From: Apostichopus japonicus
Lineage: Eukaryota; Echinodermata; Holothuroidea; Aspidochirotida; Stichopodidae
Length of the DNA: 64,000 nucleotides
Direction of reading: 5' to 3'
Assembly (NCBI RefSeq): GCF_037975245.1
Contig: NC_092567.1
Span: forward strand, 24,208,376 to 24,272,375
Shown piece by piece: positions 1 through 11,906 of the stretch. The notes under the pieces were generated by a model that was given only the letters and a program-made list of their open reading frames with translations, did no database searches and was not told the origin of the DNA. Position numbers and translations under genes: made by a program. Position 1 is the first letter of the stretch; every line of letters begins with the position of its first letter.

Positions 1-411
1 TGATCGGAGAACAGTTTTATGCCTTCTCACCGCAGAAAACGATCTCTCATGAAGAATTCGTCGGCCCATCCTATGCAGCCTACCGCTCTGCCACCTCACC
101 GCCCAAAACAATTCGAACACCACCTCAATTTTGAAACTTTTCGGTCTGACAATTGAGATTTTTAGGCATTTTTTGCACGTGTAGCACGCGTGCACACTAT
201 AGTTCATTTGACGGAAAAGACACACCTGGCTGACTTGTAAGGATAACCGCCCTTCTGACGTCCTACATGTTTAAAATTGGCGTTTAATTTAATTATTTTT
301 TTTCTCTCTCTTTTTTTTCTCTTTTTTTATCTCTTTTTTTTCTATTTTTTCTTTTTTTTGGCCAAGAGCAGGGGGGTCCGGACCCCCTGGACCCCCCTGG
401 ATCCGCGCCTG
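1..411. mobile_element. Right part of a hAT-like element cut by the window edge
   Basis: The block ends at 411 with GGATCCGCGCCTG. Just inside the end, a G-run (370-376) is followed by C-runs (384-397), the layout seen at the ends of the intact hAT-like elements elsewhere in this window. The left end lies outside the window, so neither the inverted repeat nor the target duplication can be checked. Positions 297-360 are a T/CT-rich tract. No coding potential is visible. Confidence 0.45.
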
Positions 412-2843
412 AATTGATTACAAAATTTCATAACGATGCTAGCGTTCTATTTCGTTTACATTATTATCTCATATTAATTATATCCTTAACAAAGAATCAA
501 CGGACTTTATCCTCTCTACGAATTTACGAAGGCCAATTTGATAACATGTTTCTCAGCGAAAAATTATGACACATAAAAATATGATCTGTTACAATACTTT
601 GATAAAAGGGAGAATAAGCTTTAAAGGTTATGAACGTTAAAAAAACACAAACACAAGATCCCAGGTGTGTTTTACATTCAGACCGAAGACCCTATTGTTT
701 GTTCCATTGTTCAAAAACCACGTACCCTAACCTTAACAATACCCCATAACAATAGAATTATTTCGAGGATGTGGTGATTCTTTAGAAATCACATCCGAGG
801 GACTTGGAACCTTTTGTTTCAAGTCCTCGGTCAGAATACGAAACAAATGCACAAACGCGCACACACTCACACGCATGCAAGCACGCATGCAAGCACGCAC
901 ACACGCACGCGCACACACACACAAAAAAAAAACGTTGCCATGAATTTGTGGGACATAATTTTTCAATCCTGAACTCTATGATGGAATGGTGGCAAGAAAG
1001 AAAAAGTGAATATGACGACAACAAACAAACAAATTATTTACTCAGTTCGATATAGTTACTCCGAAGTGACAAAGAACTGAAGGAAACAAATATATAAGCT
1101 ATATTTTTAGATACGAAAACCTCCTTTTTATAAGTCTGGTTCCTAACATCAGATATGATGATATCTGCAGGCGTCTTTTCTGTCAAAACCATCTGTCAAA
1201 ATTATCTATACTGAGTGTACGTTACCTACAGTTTTCTAGGATATCCCTCAGAAAAAGACCACCATCCGCTTTTCCAAAGACACAGGTGAAGTTTCAACAA
1301 ACATTTTGAACGATGGTTTCCCCTCTATCATAATTCAATCACGTGCCAACAACTATACATAGTCAAAGAAAATTAAATACCATAGCGATCTCACCACCCT
1401 TTAAGGTCAGTCAAAAACAAAATTACCGACTATATGCCCTACCTGTTGTACTTGCTTCATTTCCCAAAGAATTACAGAAAATTCTGGTGCATCATTAATT
1501 TCGATTTTTTTTTGACAACTTGAGATGATCAGCAGAGGCGTACAGCTTTATAAGTGTCTCATCGCACAGGGGCCCCCCTGTGAAGAATTTGGACAGTTTT
1601 TGTTTGTTTTTAGGACAGAATTTAGACAGAAATGATTCTCACTCTTATAATCAGAATATCAAATGTTCGTTATAGCATGGAAGTTATTCTGCTATCGTTA
1701 TAGATAATGTCACGTAAACATTGGATGTTTTCTTTAACGACGTCCTTCCCACCAATCTGGCAAGCTGTGTTTTAACAGGTTCTCCTTCATACAGTTGTTG
1801 ACAGACATTACCTTGTTTTTTTCATATCCTATTTTTGAGATCGTTTTGGTCCTATTCGTTTTGGATTCTTTCTCCTTCTCGAGTGGTGTAAAGGGGCCCA
1901 CGTGTGTGTTTGTGGGGGTGGGGGGGAGGTGGGGTCGTGGAGGGGCATGAGGACATACATTTGTAATACGTTACATATACATTAACACGTATGGTATGAC
2001 TATATATGATTAGGGCACAAGCATACACTGATGTAGATTTTCTATCAAGATTAATATTCGACATCAAAACCTTTTCGTTTCTCACTGCTTCATTTTTCTT
2101 ACATGTTCCAATATTTATTAGTTTAACGGATAAGGTCACATCATACTTTTGAAATAGTTCATAACTAGGTTACAGACACACAGACCACATGTTTCCAAGA
2201 CCCTTCAATTAAGTAATCGATGTTTAGCCATTTTATTTACCCTGTTCATCTACATAGCATAAATCGGGTTTTACTGCTCTTGTTTTCTGCTTCTTGACCG
2301 TAAAGAGTGTGTACGCATAACCTGGCTGTACTGATACACAATTGACTAAGCGCGGTGATCAATGTGCGTACTCAGGAACATAACACCAGCTAGAGTAAAA
2401 AGTCACTTGAAGTGCATAAACGATAAAATTCATCAAAACATATTGAAAGAAACGTTGTGAAGAGATAGGCAGATAGGTGGAGAGAGAGAGATAAAAATAC
2501 AGAGAGATGGGTGGAGAGAGAGGTGGAGAGAGGGGCCGGCGGAATTGGAGGGAGGGGGGGGGGGCGAAATAACATAAATTTGCCTGGATAGCTTCGTAAT
2601 ACCTACACAATAAGACTGACCACCGCAAACATGGACATATAATTCATGATAGACGGACATGCATTTGAACATTAACGTCACACTGACTGATGTTAAATGT
2701 CAAAAGCCAACTTTTTTTTGAAAACATTGACAGTAACAAACAAAAAACAAACAAACATATTCTATAATGCTAATAACATCTGACAGACGTTTGCACACTT
2801 TATATAGGAGGATTATACCGTATACCGATGTAATAAGCCGATA
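412..2843. other. Intergenic, no gene recognised
   Basis: No splice-supported exon or conserved protein is visible on either strand. It holds a CA/GCATGC-rich microsatellite (858-927), a G-rich stretch (1907-1945) and a GA-rich stretch (2475-2565). Short open frames here follow low-complexity sequence and are not credible genes. Confidence 0.6.
858..927. repeat. CA/GCATGC-rich microsatellite
   Basis: Alternating purine-pyrimidine sequence of ACAC, GCATGC and CACGCA words. It is a simple repeat. Open frames on both strands across it are artefacts of its composition. Confidence 0.85.
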
Positions 2844-3202
2844 GAGGGTTCTTGTTTACAAGATGTCTACCTTATAGTGTGTTGCTTTAATTAGTATAAT
2901 AGTTTACCATACTACCGGTATACCGGTATTATATGCCGCTGAAAGGTTCTTGTTTACATGATGTCTACCCTATAGTGTGTTGCTTTAATTAGTATAATAG
3001 TTTACCATACTACCGGTATACCGGTATTATATGCCGCTGAAAGGTTCTTGTTTACATGATGTCTACCCTATAGTGTGTTGCTTTAATTAGAATAATAGTT
3101 TACCATACTACCGGTATACCGGTATGATATGCCGATGAAAGGTTCTTGTTTACATGTTGTCTACCCTATAGTGTGTTGCTTTAACTATTTAACTATATAA
3201 GT
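2844..3202. repeat. 98-bp tandem satellite, left flank of the 24-bp array
   Basis: The word CTTGTTTACA starts at 2851, 2949, 3047 and 3145, exactly 98 bp apart each time. Each unit carries the same unique part (GTCTACC-CTATAGTGTGTTGC) and one copy of the TTTACCATACTACCGGTAT motif that is amplified next door. The last unit changes to a version containing TAACTATTTAACTATATAAG just before the 24-bp array begins. Confidence 0.9.
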
Positions 3203-6150
3203 AGTTTACCATATACCGGTATAATAGTTTACCATACTACCGGTATAATGGTTTACCATACTACCGGTATAATAGTTTACCATACTACCGGTATAATAGT
3301 TTACCATACTACCGGTATAATAGTTTACCATACTACCGGTATAATAGTTTACCATACTACCGGTATAATAGTTTACCATACTACCGGTATAATAGTTTAC
3401 CATACTACCGGTATAATAGTTTACCATACTACCGGTATAATAGTTTACCATACTACCGGTATAATAGTTTACCATACTACCGGTATAATAGTTTACCATA
3501 CTACCGGTATAATAGTTTACCGTGCTACCGGTATAATAGTTTACCGTACTACCGGTATAATAGTTTACCATACTACCGGTATAATAGTTTACCATACTAC
3601 CGGTATAATAGTTTACCATACTACCGGTATAATAGTTTACCATACTACCGGTATAATAGTTTACCATACTACCGGTATAATAGTTTACCATACTACCGGT
3701 ATAATAGTTTACCATACTACCGGTATAATAGTTTACCATACTACCGGTATAATAGTTTACCAAACTACCGGTATAATAGTTTACCATGCTACCGGTATAA
3801 TAGTTTACCATACTACCGGTATAATAGTTTACCATAAACCGGTATAATAGTTTACCATACTACCGGTATAATAGTTTACCATACTACCGGTATAATAGTT
3901 TAACATACTACCGGTATAATAGTTTACCATACTACCGGTATAATAGTTTACCATACTACCGGTATAATAGTTTACCATACTACCGGTATAATAGTTTACC
4001 ATACTACCGGTATAATAGTTTACCATACTACCGGTATAATAGTTTACCATACTACCGGTATAATAGTTTACCATACTACCGGTATAATAGTTTACCATAC
4101 TACCGGTATAATAGTTTACCATACTACCGGTATAATAGTTTACCGTGCTACCGGTATAATAGTTTACCATACTACCGGTATAATAGTTTACCATAAACCG
4201 GTATAATAGTTTACCATACTACCGGTATAATAGTTTACCATACTACCGGTATAATAGTTTACCATACTACCGGTATAATAGTTTACCATACTACCGGTAT
4301 AATAGTTTACCATACTACCGGTATAATAGTTTACCATACTACCGGTATAATAGTTTACCATACTACCGGTATAATAGTTTACCAAACTACCGGTATAATA
4401 GTTTACCATGCTACCGGTATAATAGTTTACCATACTACCGGTATAATAGTTTACCATACTACCGGTATAATAGTTTACCATACTACCGGTATAATAGTTT
4501 ACCAAACTACCGGTATAATAGTTTACCATGCTACCGGTATAATAGTTTACCATCTTACCGGTATAATAGTTTACCATCTTACCGGTATAATAGTTTACCA
4601 TACTACCGGTATAATAGTTTACCATACTACCGGTATAATAGTTTACCATACTACCGGTATAATAGTTTACCATACTACCGGTATAATAGTTTACCATACT
4701 ACCGGTATAATAGTTTACCATACTACCGGTATAATAGTTTACCATACTACCGGTATAATAGTTTACCATACTACCGGTATAATAGTTTACCATACTACCG
4801 GTATAATAGTTTACCATACTACCGGTATAATGGTTTACCATACTACCGGTATAATAGTTTACCATACTACCGGTATAATAGTTTACCATACTACCGGTAT
4901 AATAGTTTACCATAAACCGGTATAATAGTTTACCATACTACCGGTATAATGGTTTACCATACTACCGGTATAATAGTTTACCATACTACCGGTATAATAG
5001 TTCACCATACTACCGGTATAATAGTTTACCATACTACCGGTATAATAGTTTACCATACTACCGGTATAATAGTTTACCATACTACCGGTATAATGGTTTA
5101 CCATACTACCGGTATAATAGTTTACCATACTACCGGTATAATAGTTTACCATACTACCGGTATAATAGTTTACCATACTACCGGTATATTAGTTTACCAT
5201 ACTACCGGTATAATAGTTTACCATACTACCGGTATAATAGTTTACCATACTACCGGTATAATAGTTTACCATACTACCGGTATAATAGTTTACCATACTA
5301 CCGGTATAATAGTTTACCATACTACCGGTATAATAGTTTACCATACTACCGGTATAATAGTTTACCATACTACCGGTATAATAGTTTACCATACTACCGG
5401 TATAATAGTTTACCATACTACCGGTATAATAGTTTACCATACTACCGGTATAATAGTTTACCATACTACCGGTATAATAGTTTACCATGCTACCGGTATA
5501 ATAGTTTACCATGCTACCGGTATAATAGTTTACCAAACTACCGGTATAATAGTTTACCATGCTACCGGTATAATAGTTTACCATACTACCGGTATAATAG
5601 TTTACCAAACTACCGGTATAATAGTTTACCAAACTACCGGTATAATAGTTTACCATACTACCGGTATAATAGTTTACAAAACTACCGGTATAATGGTTTA
5701 CCATACTACCGGTATAATAGTTTACCATACTACCGGTATAATAGTTTACCATGCTACCGGTATAATAGTTTACCAAACTACCGGTATAATAGTTTACCAT
5801 ACTACCGGTATAATAGTTTACCATACTACCGGTATAATAGTTTACCATACTACCGGTATAATAGTTTACCAAACTACCGGTATAATAGTTTACCATACTA
5901 CCGGTATAATAGTTTACCATACTACCGGTATAATAGTTTACCATGCTACCGGTATAATAGTTTACCAAACTACCGGTATAATGGTTTACCATACTACCGG
6001 TATAATAGTTTACCATACTACCGGTATAATAGTTTACCATACTACCGGTATAATGGTTTACCATACTACCGGTATAATAGTTTACCATACTACCGGTATA
6101 ATAGTTTACCATACTACCGGTATAATAGTTTACCGTGCTACCGATATACC
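3203..6150. repeat. 24-bp satellite array, about 120 copies
   Basis: Head-to-tail repeats of a 24-bp unit (TTTACCATACTACCGG then TATAATAG) run for about 2.9 kb with high identity. Each unit contains the palindrome ATACCGGTAT, hence one ACCGGT site. Because 24 is a multiple of three, stop-free frames stay open across the array on both strands as eight-residue repeats (VYHTTGII and MVNYYTGS). These look like proteins but change with the repeat and have no gene context. Variant units (CATAAACC, CAAACT, CATGCT, CATCTT, ATGGTTT) form higher-order patterns. Confidence 0.97.
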
Positions 6151-6335
6151 GGTATAATATGTCGATGTAAGGATCTTGTTTACATGTTGTCTACCCTATA
6201 GTGTGTTGCTTGAACTATTTAACTATATAAGTAGTTTACCATACTACCGGTATAATAGTTTACCATAAACCGGTATAATAGTTTACCGTGCTACCGGTAT
6301 ACCGGTATATATGATATGCCGATGAAAGGTTGTAG
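6151..6335. repeat. Right flank of the satellite: one 98-bp-type unit with a three-copy mini-array
   Basis: After the 24-bp array the unique part of the 98-bp unit returns once (CTTGTTTACATGTTGTC at 6174), with the same TAACTATTTAACTATATAAG variant found at the left edge of the big array. It is followed by only three 24-bp motifs (6232-6300) and a closing GCCGATGAAAGG. It is therefore the same unit type as the one holding the big array, but with three copies instead of about 120. Confidence 0.85.
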
Positions 6336-7475
6336 CATTCATGATGTTTATAGAACATGGTCAGGTTCATCTCTAGACAGAATCACGATTTCGTTCCTGC
6401 TGAGCGTCAATTCAGATAATCCATTTCAATTACATATTGATTCATTTAGACATAGCAGATATCAACGCACAATAAACTAGAGACTCAATATATACTCTTG
6501 TACGAACATCGTCACATCTCATATATAAACCGAAGGTCTTTACAAAATGACGTCATCACACAGTTTCTAGGTGTATCTTTATGTTAATCATAACTTAACG
6601 TTACATTTAACTGGCTTGCATTTACTCACACGATTATTAAAGTAAGGTTTGCACTCTAGTGAAACATTCACAAATGCAAATTTTTCAATATAAATTTTTC
6701 ACTGAGCAGCACTGTAAAAGTCGAAATTGCAATGCAAATATAATGTAAAAGGGTTGGTCCGAAAACTTTTAGACCCACGATCCAGGATCTTCCGTATGGT
6801 TTTGGCCAAGCCCCCCCCCCCCCCACCCCTCATAATCAGACTCAGAATGCATGAAATAAGCCGATGAGAATTACTCCTGTCTTTTCGACCTATTATAAGA
6901 CAGGTTCCTGCCCAAAGTTAAATCAGTCGGGGTCAACCCCTTCTCCCACACCTGTAAAATCCCGTGTACCTCACCGTAGCAATCTGTCCCTGTGGATTCA
7001 GTCCCCTGTACGTCCTAAAAGAAATAAATAAACCAATAATAGGAAGAAAAATGTTTGTCTATAAAAACGTCGCTCAGCTGATGCTTGGATTCTAAGATTT
7101 GTATATTTGAAGCGGAAGAGAAACGCCCTCTTTATTTTTTAAAAGAAAAACCAGATAATAATTGCAAACAAGAAGGCAACGTTTTGATCGCATGCTAGAC
7201 TAATGCCATGTGTGATGGGGTGTAACCATGGCAACATTACATGACGTCTAGTAATTACTGAAAGACACACGGTTATGTTCAATGACGAACGATCCCGCCT
7301 CTCCTCTGTCTCACCCGCCCCTGCCCCCTGCCCGTCCTACGTGGCTGATCCTATTTTCAATGACCTCATATGAAGCTCAAACAGCGTTGAAATGTGTAAA
7401 ATAGGGCAATGTACGTCACAAGACTACCCCACGTACCTGGTGTTGTTCGTTTCAGATTCATTTCAACTCTAAAAG
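6336..7475. other. Intergenic, no gene recognised
   Basis: Nothing coding is visible. There is a C-run at 6810-6825. No tandem or inverted repeat longer than simple sequence stands out. Confidence 0.6.
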
Positions 7476-7521
7476 TATAATATATATATATAACATATAT
7501 AATATATAATATATATATATC

Positions 7522-7568
<47 letters not shown>

Positions 7569-7584
7569 TTATTTATTTATGTAT
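7476..7584. repeat. (AT)n microsatellite
   Basis: About 90 bp of TATATA with minor interruptions, followed by ATTT repeats. Confidence 0.95.
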
Positions 7585-7836
7585 TTATTTTGAGAAATAA
7601 ATAACAAATCTTCACCTGTTACTATACACGTATTTGGTTCCTTTACCCGGGTACATCATTATAGTGCTTGTAATACGCACACATTGCGACACGTTCGTTG
7701 TGTCTCTAGACATTATTTTTAGCGGTACTGAACAAATGTTCAAAAACAGAATCAATCAACAGAAGTAAACGTCAGTTTCTGGGGCGACTGCAAGTAAAGT
7801 TTGATATGTTGTATAAGATCGCTAAAACTTGCACTG

Positions 7837-8219
7837 CAGTGGCGGAGCGTCCATACAGTCAGGGGGGGGCGTATGCCCCCCTGACGGACTCAAATGGACT
7901 GCTGGCGCCCTTTTCAGCTCTTTACCACATTTTACTAATTCGCGATTATTGACTTTTTTTCATAGCGCTCTCATCTACCTATTGACATTTGTCACATTTT
8001 GTTGGTGTAATTTTCGATTACACCTATTTATTCTTCGTTTATCTGCAAATTAGCCAGGCTCGGAAAGGGTCATTTCCGGCGATCTAGGGAGTATCTTTAC
8101 TCAAAAAGTTTATGTACGCTACGCGTTAACCTGTGGTGGCGCTCCGCCTAGATAGTGTCGAAAGCGCCCCTACAGACCATTCTCGCCCCTCCTGACCAAT
8201 ACCCCTAGCTCCGCCACTG
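7837..8219. mobile_element. hAT-type MITE, CAGTGGCGGAGC family, copy 1
   Basis: The 383-bp element begins CAGTGGCGGAGCGTCC and ends CTAGCTCCGCCACTG, inverted termini with the CAG start typical of hAT transposons. Flanking 8-mers TTGCACTG and TGGCACTG differ at one position, consistent with an old 8-bp target duplication. A G-run is followed closely by a C-run near the left end. The sequence matches a second copy at 35178-35568 in the opposite orientation. There is no transposase, so it is non-autonomous. Confidence 0.88.
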
Positions 8220-8262
8220 TGGCACTGCTATCATTCCAGGTTACTGTTGTTCTGAGTGAGAG

Positions 8263-8475
8263 TCGTGCAGCCATTTTGGGACAATTTCTTAATGCTAATT
8301 TCTCTCTAAACATGTCCTCCTATATCATCATTCAAAGCACTCGTATTGACAATACAAACAGTTTCAAACCGTTCTCTGATAGCAACAGTATATCCATACT
8401 GCTCATACTCACACTACGAATGCTCTGAAGCGGGACATGACAGTACAGTATAGAAAATATTTGTCCCAACTGGAT
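8263..8475. mobile_element. MITE-like inverted-repeat element, GTTGGGACAATT family, copy 1
   Basis: The region starts with TTTTGGGACAATTTC and ends with TTGTCCCAACTGG, giving inverted ends. The interior (TATTGACAATACAAAC, AGTACAGTATAGAA) closely parallels the copy at 8638-8842. A further single terminus (CCCAGTTGGGACAATTTT) lies at 8549. Target duplications were not resolved, so the superfamily is unknown. Confidence 0.6.
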
Positions 8476-8637
8476 AAGTCGTGGGCTGTTAATTTGTTTG
8501 TTTGTAAGATTAAGGAGAAAAGTTGTTAGCATTGGCATACACCCAGTTGGGACAATTTTATTCTATACTGTAGTGTTTGAATACTGGCTGTTTGAATGAC
8601 TGCCAACATGCATATGCATGAATCTGTCTTACGCCAG

Positions 8638-8842
8638 CAACCAGTTGGGACAATTTCTTAATGATAATACCAGGCTAAACTGTACTCCAATATCATGCTC
8701 TCAACGCACTGGTATTGTCAGTACAAACTGTTCCTAACATTGATCTAATAGAAACATGATATTCATACTGCTCGTACTGACAATACGCTTGCTCTGAGCG
8801 GGACGTATACCACTACAGTATAGAATAAAATTGTCCCAACTA
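8638..8842. mobile_element. MITE-like inverted-repeat element, GTTGGGACAATT family, copy 2
   Basis: It starts AACCAGTTGGGACAATTTC and ends AAAATTGTCCCAACTAG, a near-perfect inverted pair. The interior matches copy 1 (for example TATTGTCAGTACAAACTG and GAGCGGGACGTATACC). Head-to-tail placement of two copies within 600 bp suggests local duplication or repeated insertion into the same family. Confidence 0.62.
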
Positions 8843-8849
8843 GATGCAT

Positions 8850-9400
8850 TCAGAGGGAGAATTCCACGAGACCGAGGGTCCGCGAGACCGAATGTCCGCG
8901 AGACCGAATTTCCGGGAGCCGATAGTCCGCGAGACCGATGGTCTATGGATGGTCCATCGATCGTAACTAGACTTTTCATTAGAGGGGCTTCAGAGGGGGT
9001 CAAAGAGATTGACAATGGGGGCAATATTGTTTAAAATAGGGTATCGCTATATCTAATTATTAAGTTATATTGTATTCTAAAATTTCATTTGGGGCAGCAG
9101 GGGGGGCGAGACTTTTGAGAGCGGGGGCTTTCGCCCCCTGCAACCCCCCTGGTTACGCCACTGGTGGAGGCCTAGTACCAATGCAAGCCGCCCAGCCCCT
9201 TGCGCAAGTCACTGGTATCCACTATGAAAAGAAATGGCTGTAACTTCTTTTTAATTATTATCGGTAGTAATATTTGTCTTACCACTATTATAGGCCTAGT
9301 ATAATAGTTTCGGTCTCGCGGGGCTTCGTAATAGTTTCGGTCTCCCGGACCTTCGGTCTCGTGGCCTGTAACCCATTCAGAATGTCGGAATTTGGAACCT
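8850..9400. repeat. Inverted GAGACCG-rich repeat pair around a hAT fragment
   Basis: On the left (8865-8945) the words CCGCGAGACCGA and CCGGGAGCCGA recur about every 18 bp. On the right (9305-9365) their complements TCGGTCTCGCGGG, TCGGTCTCCCGG and TCGGTCTCGTGG recur. The arms are inverted relative to each other and flanked by matching AGATGCATTCAGAG-like and CATTCAGAATG words. Between them lies a partial hAT-like end stopping at 9163. The whole could fold back. I see no gene in it. Confidence 0.55.
9085..9163. mobile_element. Partial hAT-like right end
   Basis: The stretch ends GGTTACGCCACTG, a hAT-style terminus closely related to the GGCTACGCCACTG end of the element at 28285-28984. It has the usual G-run/C-run pair just inside (GGGGGCTTTCGCCCCC). 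No matching left end was found, so this is a fragment. Confidence 0.5.
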
Positions 9401-11277
9401 GCCCTTGCAGGGTGCCCTGTGTACAATGAACCAAGGTTCAATGAATTGCTATAGTTTCCTATCGCTATCGTACCCATCTGAGTGCAGTTCGATGGTTGAC
9501 ATCACTATTCGAATTTCTGAATATTGGATATGTCACAAAATTCGATATTTGATACCTTAAATCTTAGACGTTTAATCCGAGATATGATCATTATTTAATT
9601 AAAGGTATCATATACATTCATTTACAGCCATCTGTTAATAACTTGACTGATATCGTCAAATATGAGATAGATATCAACGAAGTAGTCTATTTGATTTTTT
9701 TCAGACACCGGAATATCCAGATAAATTAATGTGACAGGTGTAACGTCTTTAAGGGGAGAGAGGGAGTTGATATAAACCGTAAGTGTTTGCATGTGGTGTT
9801 TACTTATGTGACAACAGGGAAATTGTAATTTCAGACACCTACGAAAACAGCCCAGCAAGGTGCTTTAACTTAGATATAATTTCATTTTTTGTTTCTCGAT
9901 ACAGACAATATGCCAAGATCTACAGACGTATTTCATGGAATTGATCAGTAAAAGGTTACATGACATTTCATTCCCAATAGTCCAAGTTTCGAGAAAAAAA
10001 ATTATTCCCGATTTCTCCACCTGTTGTGTGGGGTGATGAGCTTTTGGTACTGCTAATATGAGCAATGCAGACTATATCGCTGCTTCATTCACTGCTGGCC
10101 TTAATGTTGATTGTAACCCGTTGTTATATGTACTACAATAATTCAACCAAAAGATCTTCTGTAAAATTTCATATTCAGAACAGAGCATGCGTGGAAGACA
10201 TTACCCCACCTTTTTATAATTTGTAGTATACGTTATAAACATGTCATTTGAGAAAAATTAAAAACTAATGTTTTCCAATTGAGTTTTTGTGTTGCAACTG
10301 AGGAACAGATCTAATGGTCTGCGCAGTAGACTATATAGTTTAGTTTAGTAGCAAAAAAGGAATCCGGAGGGACACTCAAGTCCCCATAAAGGACCCTATA
10401 GGAGAGAGAAAAAACTGAAGACACAAACACTCAGACCCGATTACAAACACTCAGACCCTGTCACTGTTATTGATGAACCTCAGCTGCATGTTTAAAGGGG
10501 TTTACTCAAATATTTAAAGGGGTATACAAGAACAACCTGGGCTGACATATATCAGTGTTTTTGTAACGGTCTACAAAATATAATTAATTTTGTGCCTAAA
10601 CTCATCCTTTTTAAACACCAATCAATTAAGTCATGGACAATGAGAGCATAATCGAACTTTAAAATCACATGTTGACGACCCGTTTATGGTGCGCCGAGTG
10701 CGCCATTAGTCATGAAATCGATATATGTCAAATCAAATTGACCTATGTAATATTCCCGTGCTCTGATTGGATAATAAACGACATCTAATGTGCCATAAGT
10801 TCTGGAATCGACATATGTATCATGAATTAAATTGACGTATGTAGGGTTTCTCGTTCTTTCATTGGACGACCAGTGTCACGTGTTGTTTGATAATGTTCTG
10901 ATTCACGATTAAACAGAACTGAAAACCATGTTATCAGAGGTGGGAATCTTCTTTTTCACGGGAATGTTCGCTACGAGGGGTACATTATACTTTGTATTCC
11001 CCAAACTCAACACGACAACGACGAAAATAAACGTACCCATGTACAAAACGGGATGAGATATGAGTTAGCTAGTCCCCTTACTGACCTATTAATAGACCTC
11101 GGGGAAACAAAGACACCAGAGACAAGCACATATACTTGATATTACACATAACAGTGACATTCCTCAACCCACACCTCAAGTAGGAGGGGTAGTGTGAAGA
11201 ATTCAGGTTTAAGGTTTTACTTACGTTGAACTCGAACTTGAAATTTCCACGATCAGCGACAATATGGTAATACTCTT
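9401..11277. other. Intergenic, two diverged copies of a roughly 95-bp repeat, otherwise nothing recognised
   Basis: At 10695-10780 and 10788-10875 there are two diverged tandem copies (GCGCCATTAGTCATGAAATC versus GTGCCATAAGTTCTGGAATC; both continue with CATATGT-like and TTGACNTATGTA words). The rest contains no exon or element I can support. Confidence 0.55.
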
Positions 11278-11906
11278 TTGGTTTACCGACTATGGAGTCA
11301 CTCTTACCGACTATGGAGTCACTCTGACCGACTAAGGAGTCACTCTTAACGACCATGGAGACACTCTCAATGACTATGGAGTCACTCTTACCGACTATGG
11401 AGTCACTTCTTACCGACTATGGAGTCACTCTTACCGACTATGGAGTCACTCTCACTGACTATGGAGTCACTCTTAACGACCATGGAGACACTCTCAATGA
11501 CTATCGAGTCACTCTTACCGACTATGGAGTCACTCTCACTGACCATGGAGACACTCTCAATGACTATGGAGTCATTCTTACCAACTAAGGAGTCACTCTG
11601 ACCGACTATCGGGTCATTCTAACCGACTATGGAGTCACTCTTACCGACTATAGAGACACTCTTACCGACTATCGAGTCACTCTTAACGACCATGGAGACA
11701 CTCTCAATGACTATGGAGTCATTCTTACCGACTATCGAGTCACTCTTACCGACTATGGAGTCACTCTGACCGACTAAGGAGTCACACTTACCGACTATGG
11801 AGTCACTTCGTATCGACTAAGCAGTCACTCTTACCGACTAAGGAATCATTCTTACCGACCACCGAGTCACTCTTACCGACTATAGAGATACTTTTACCGA
11901 CCTTAC
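11278..11906. repeat. 21-bp minisatellite, about 30 copies
   Basis: Tandem copies of ACTATGGAGTCACTCTTACCG with substitutions (GGAGACACTCTCAATG, AAGGAGTCACTCTGACCG). The 21-bp unit is seven codons long, so stop-free frames run through it on both strands (for example DYGVTLT). The variation shows no sign of coding constraint. At one point (11404-11408) a unit gains one base, shifting every frame, which argues against a protein. Confidence 0.95.

Noticed and set aside
3206-6157. Long open frames on both strands of VYHTTGII or MVNYYTGS repeats, up to about 400 codons
   Set aside because: They follow from a 24-bp repeat having no stop in several frames. They are present on both strands at once, with no signal peptide, splice context or codon-level constraint.
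11355-11601. DYGVTLT-type repetitive proteins
   Set aside because: Translation of a 21-bp minisatellite. A one-base gain in the array breaks the frames.
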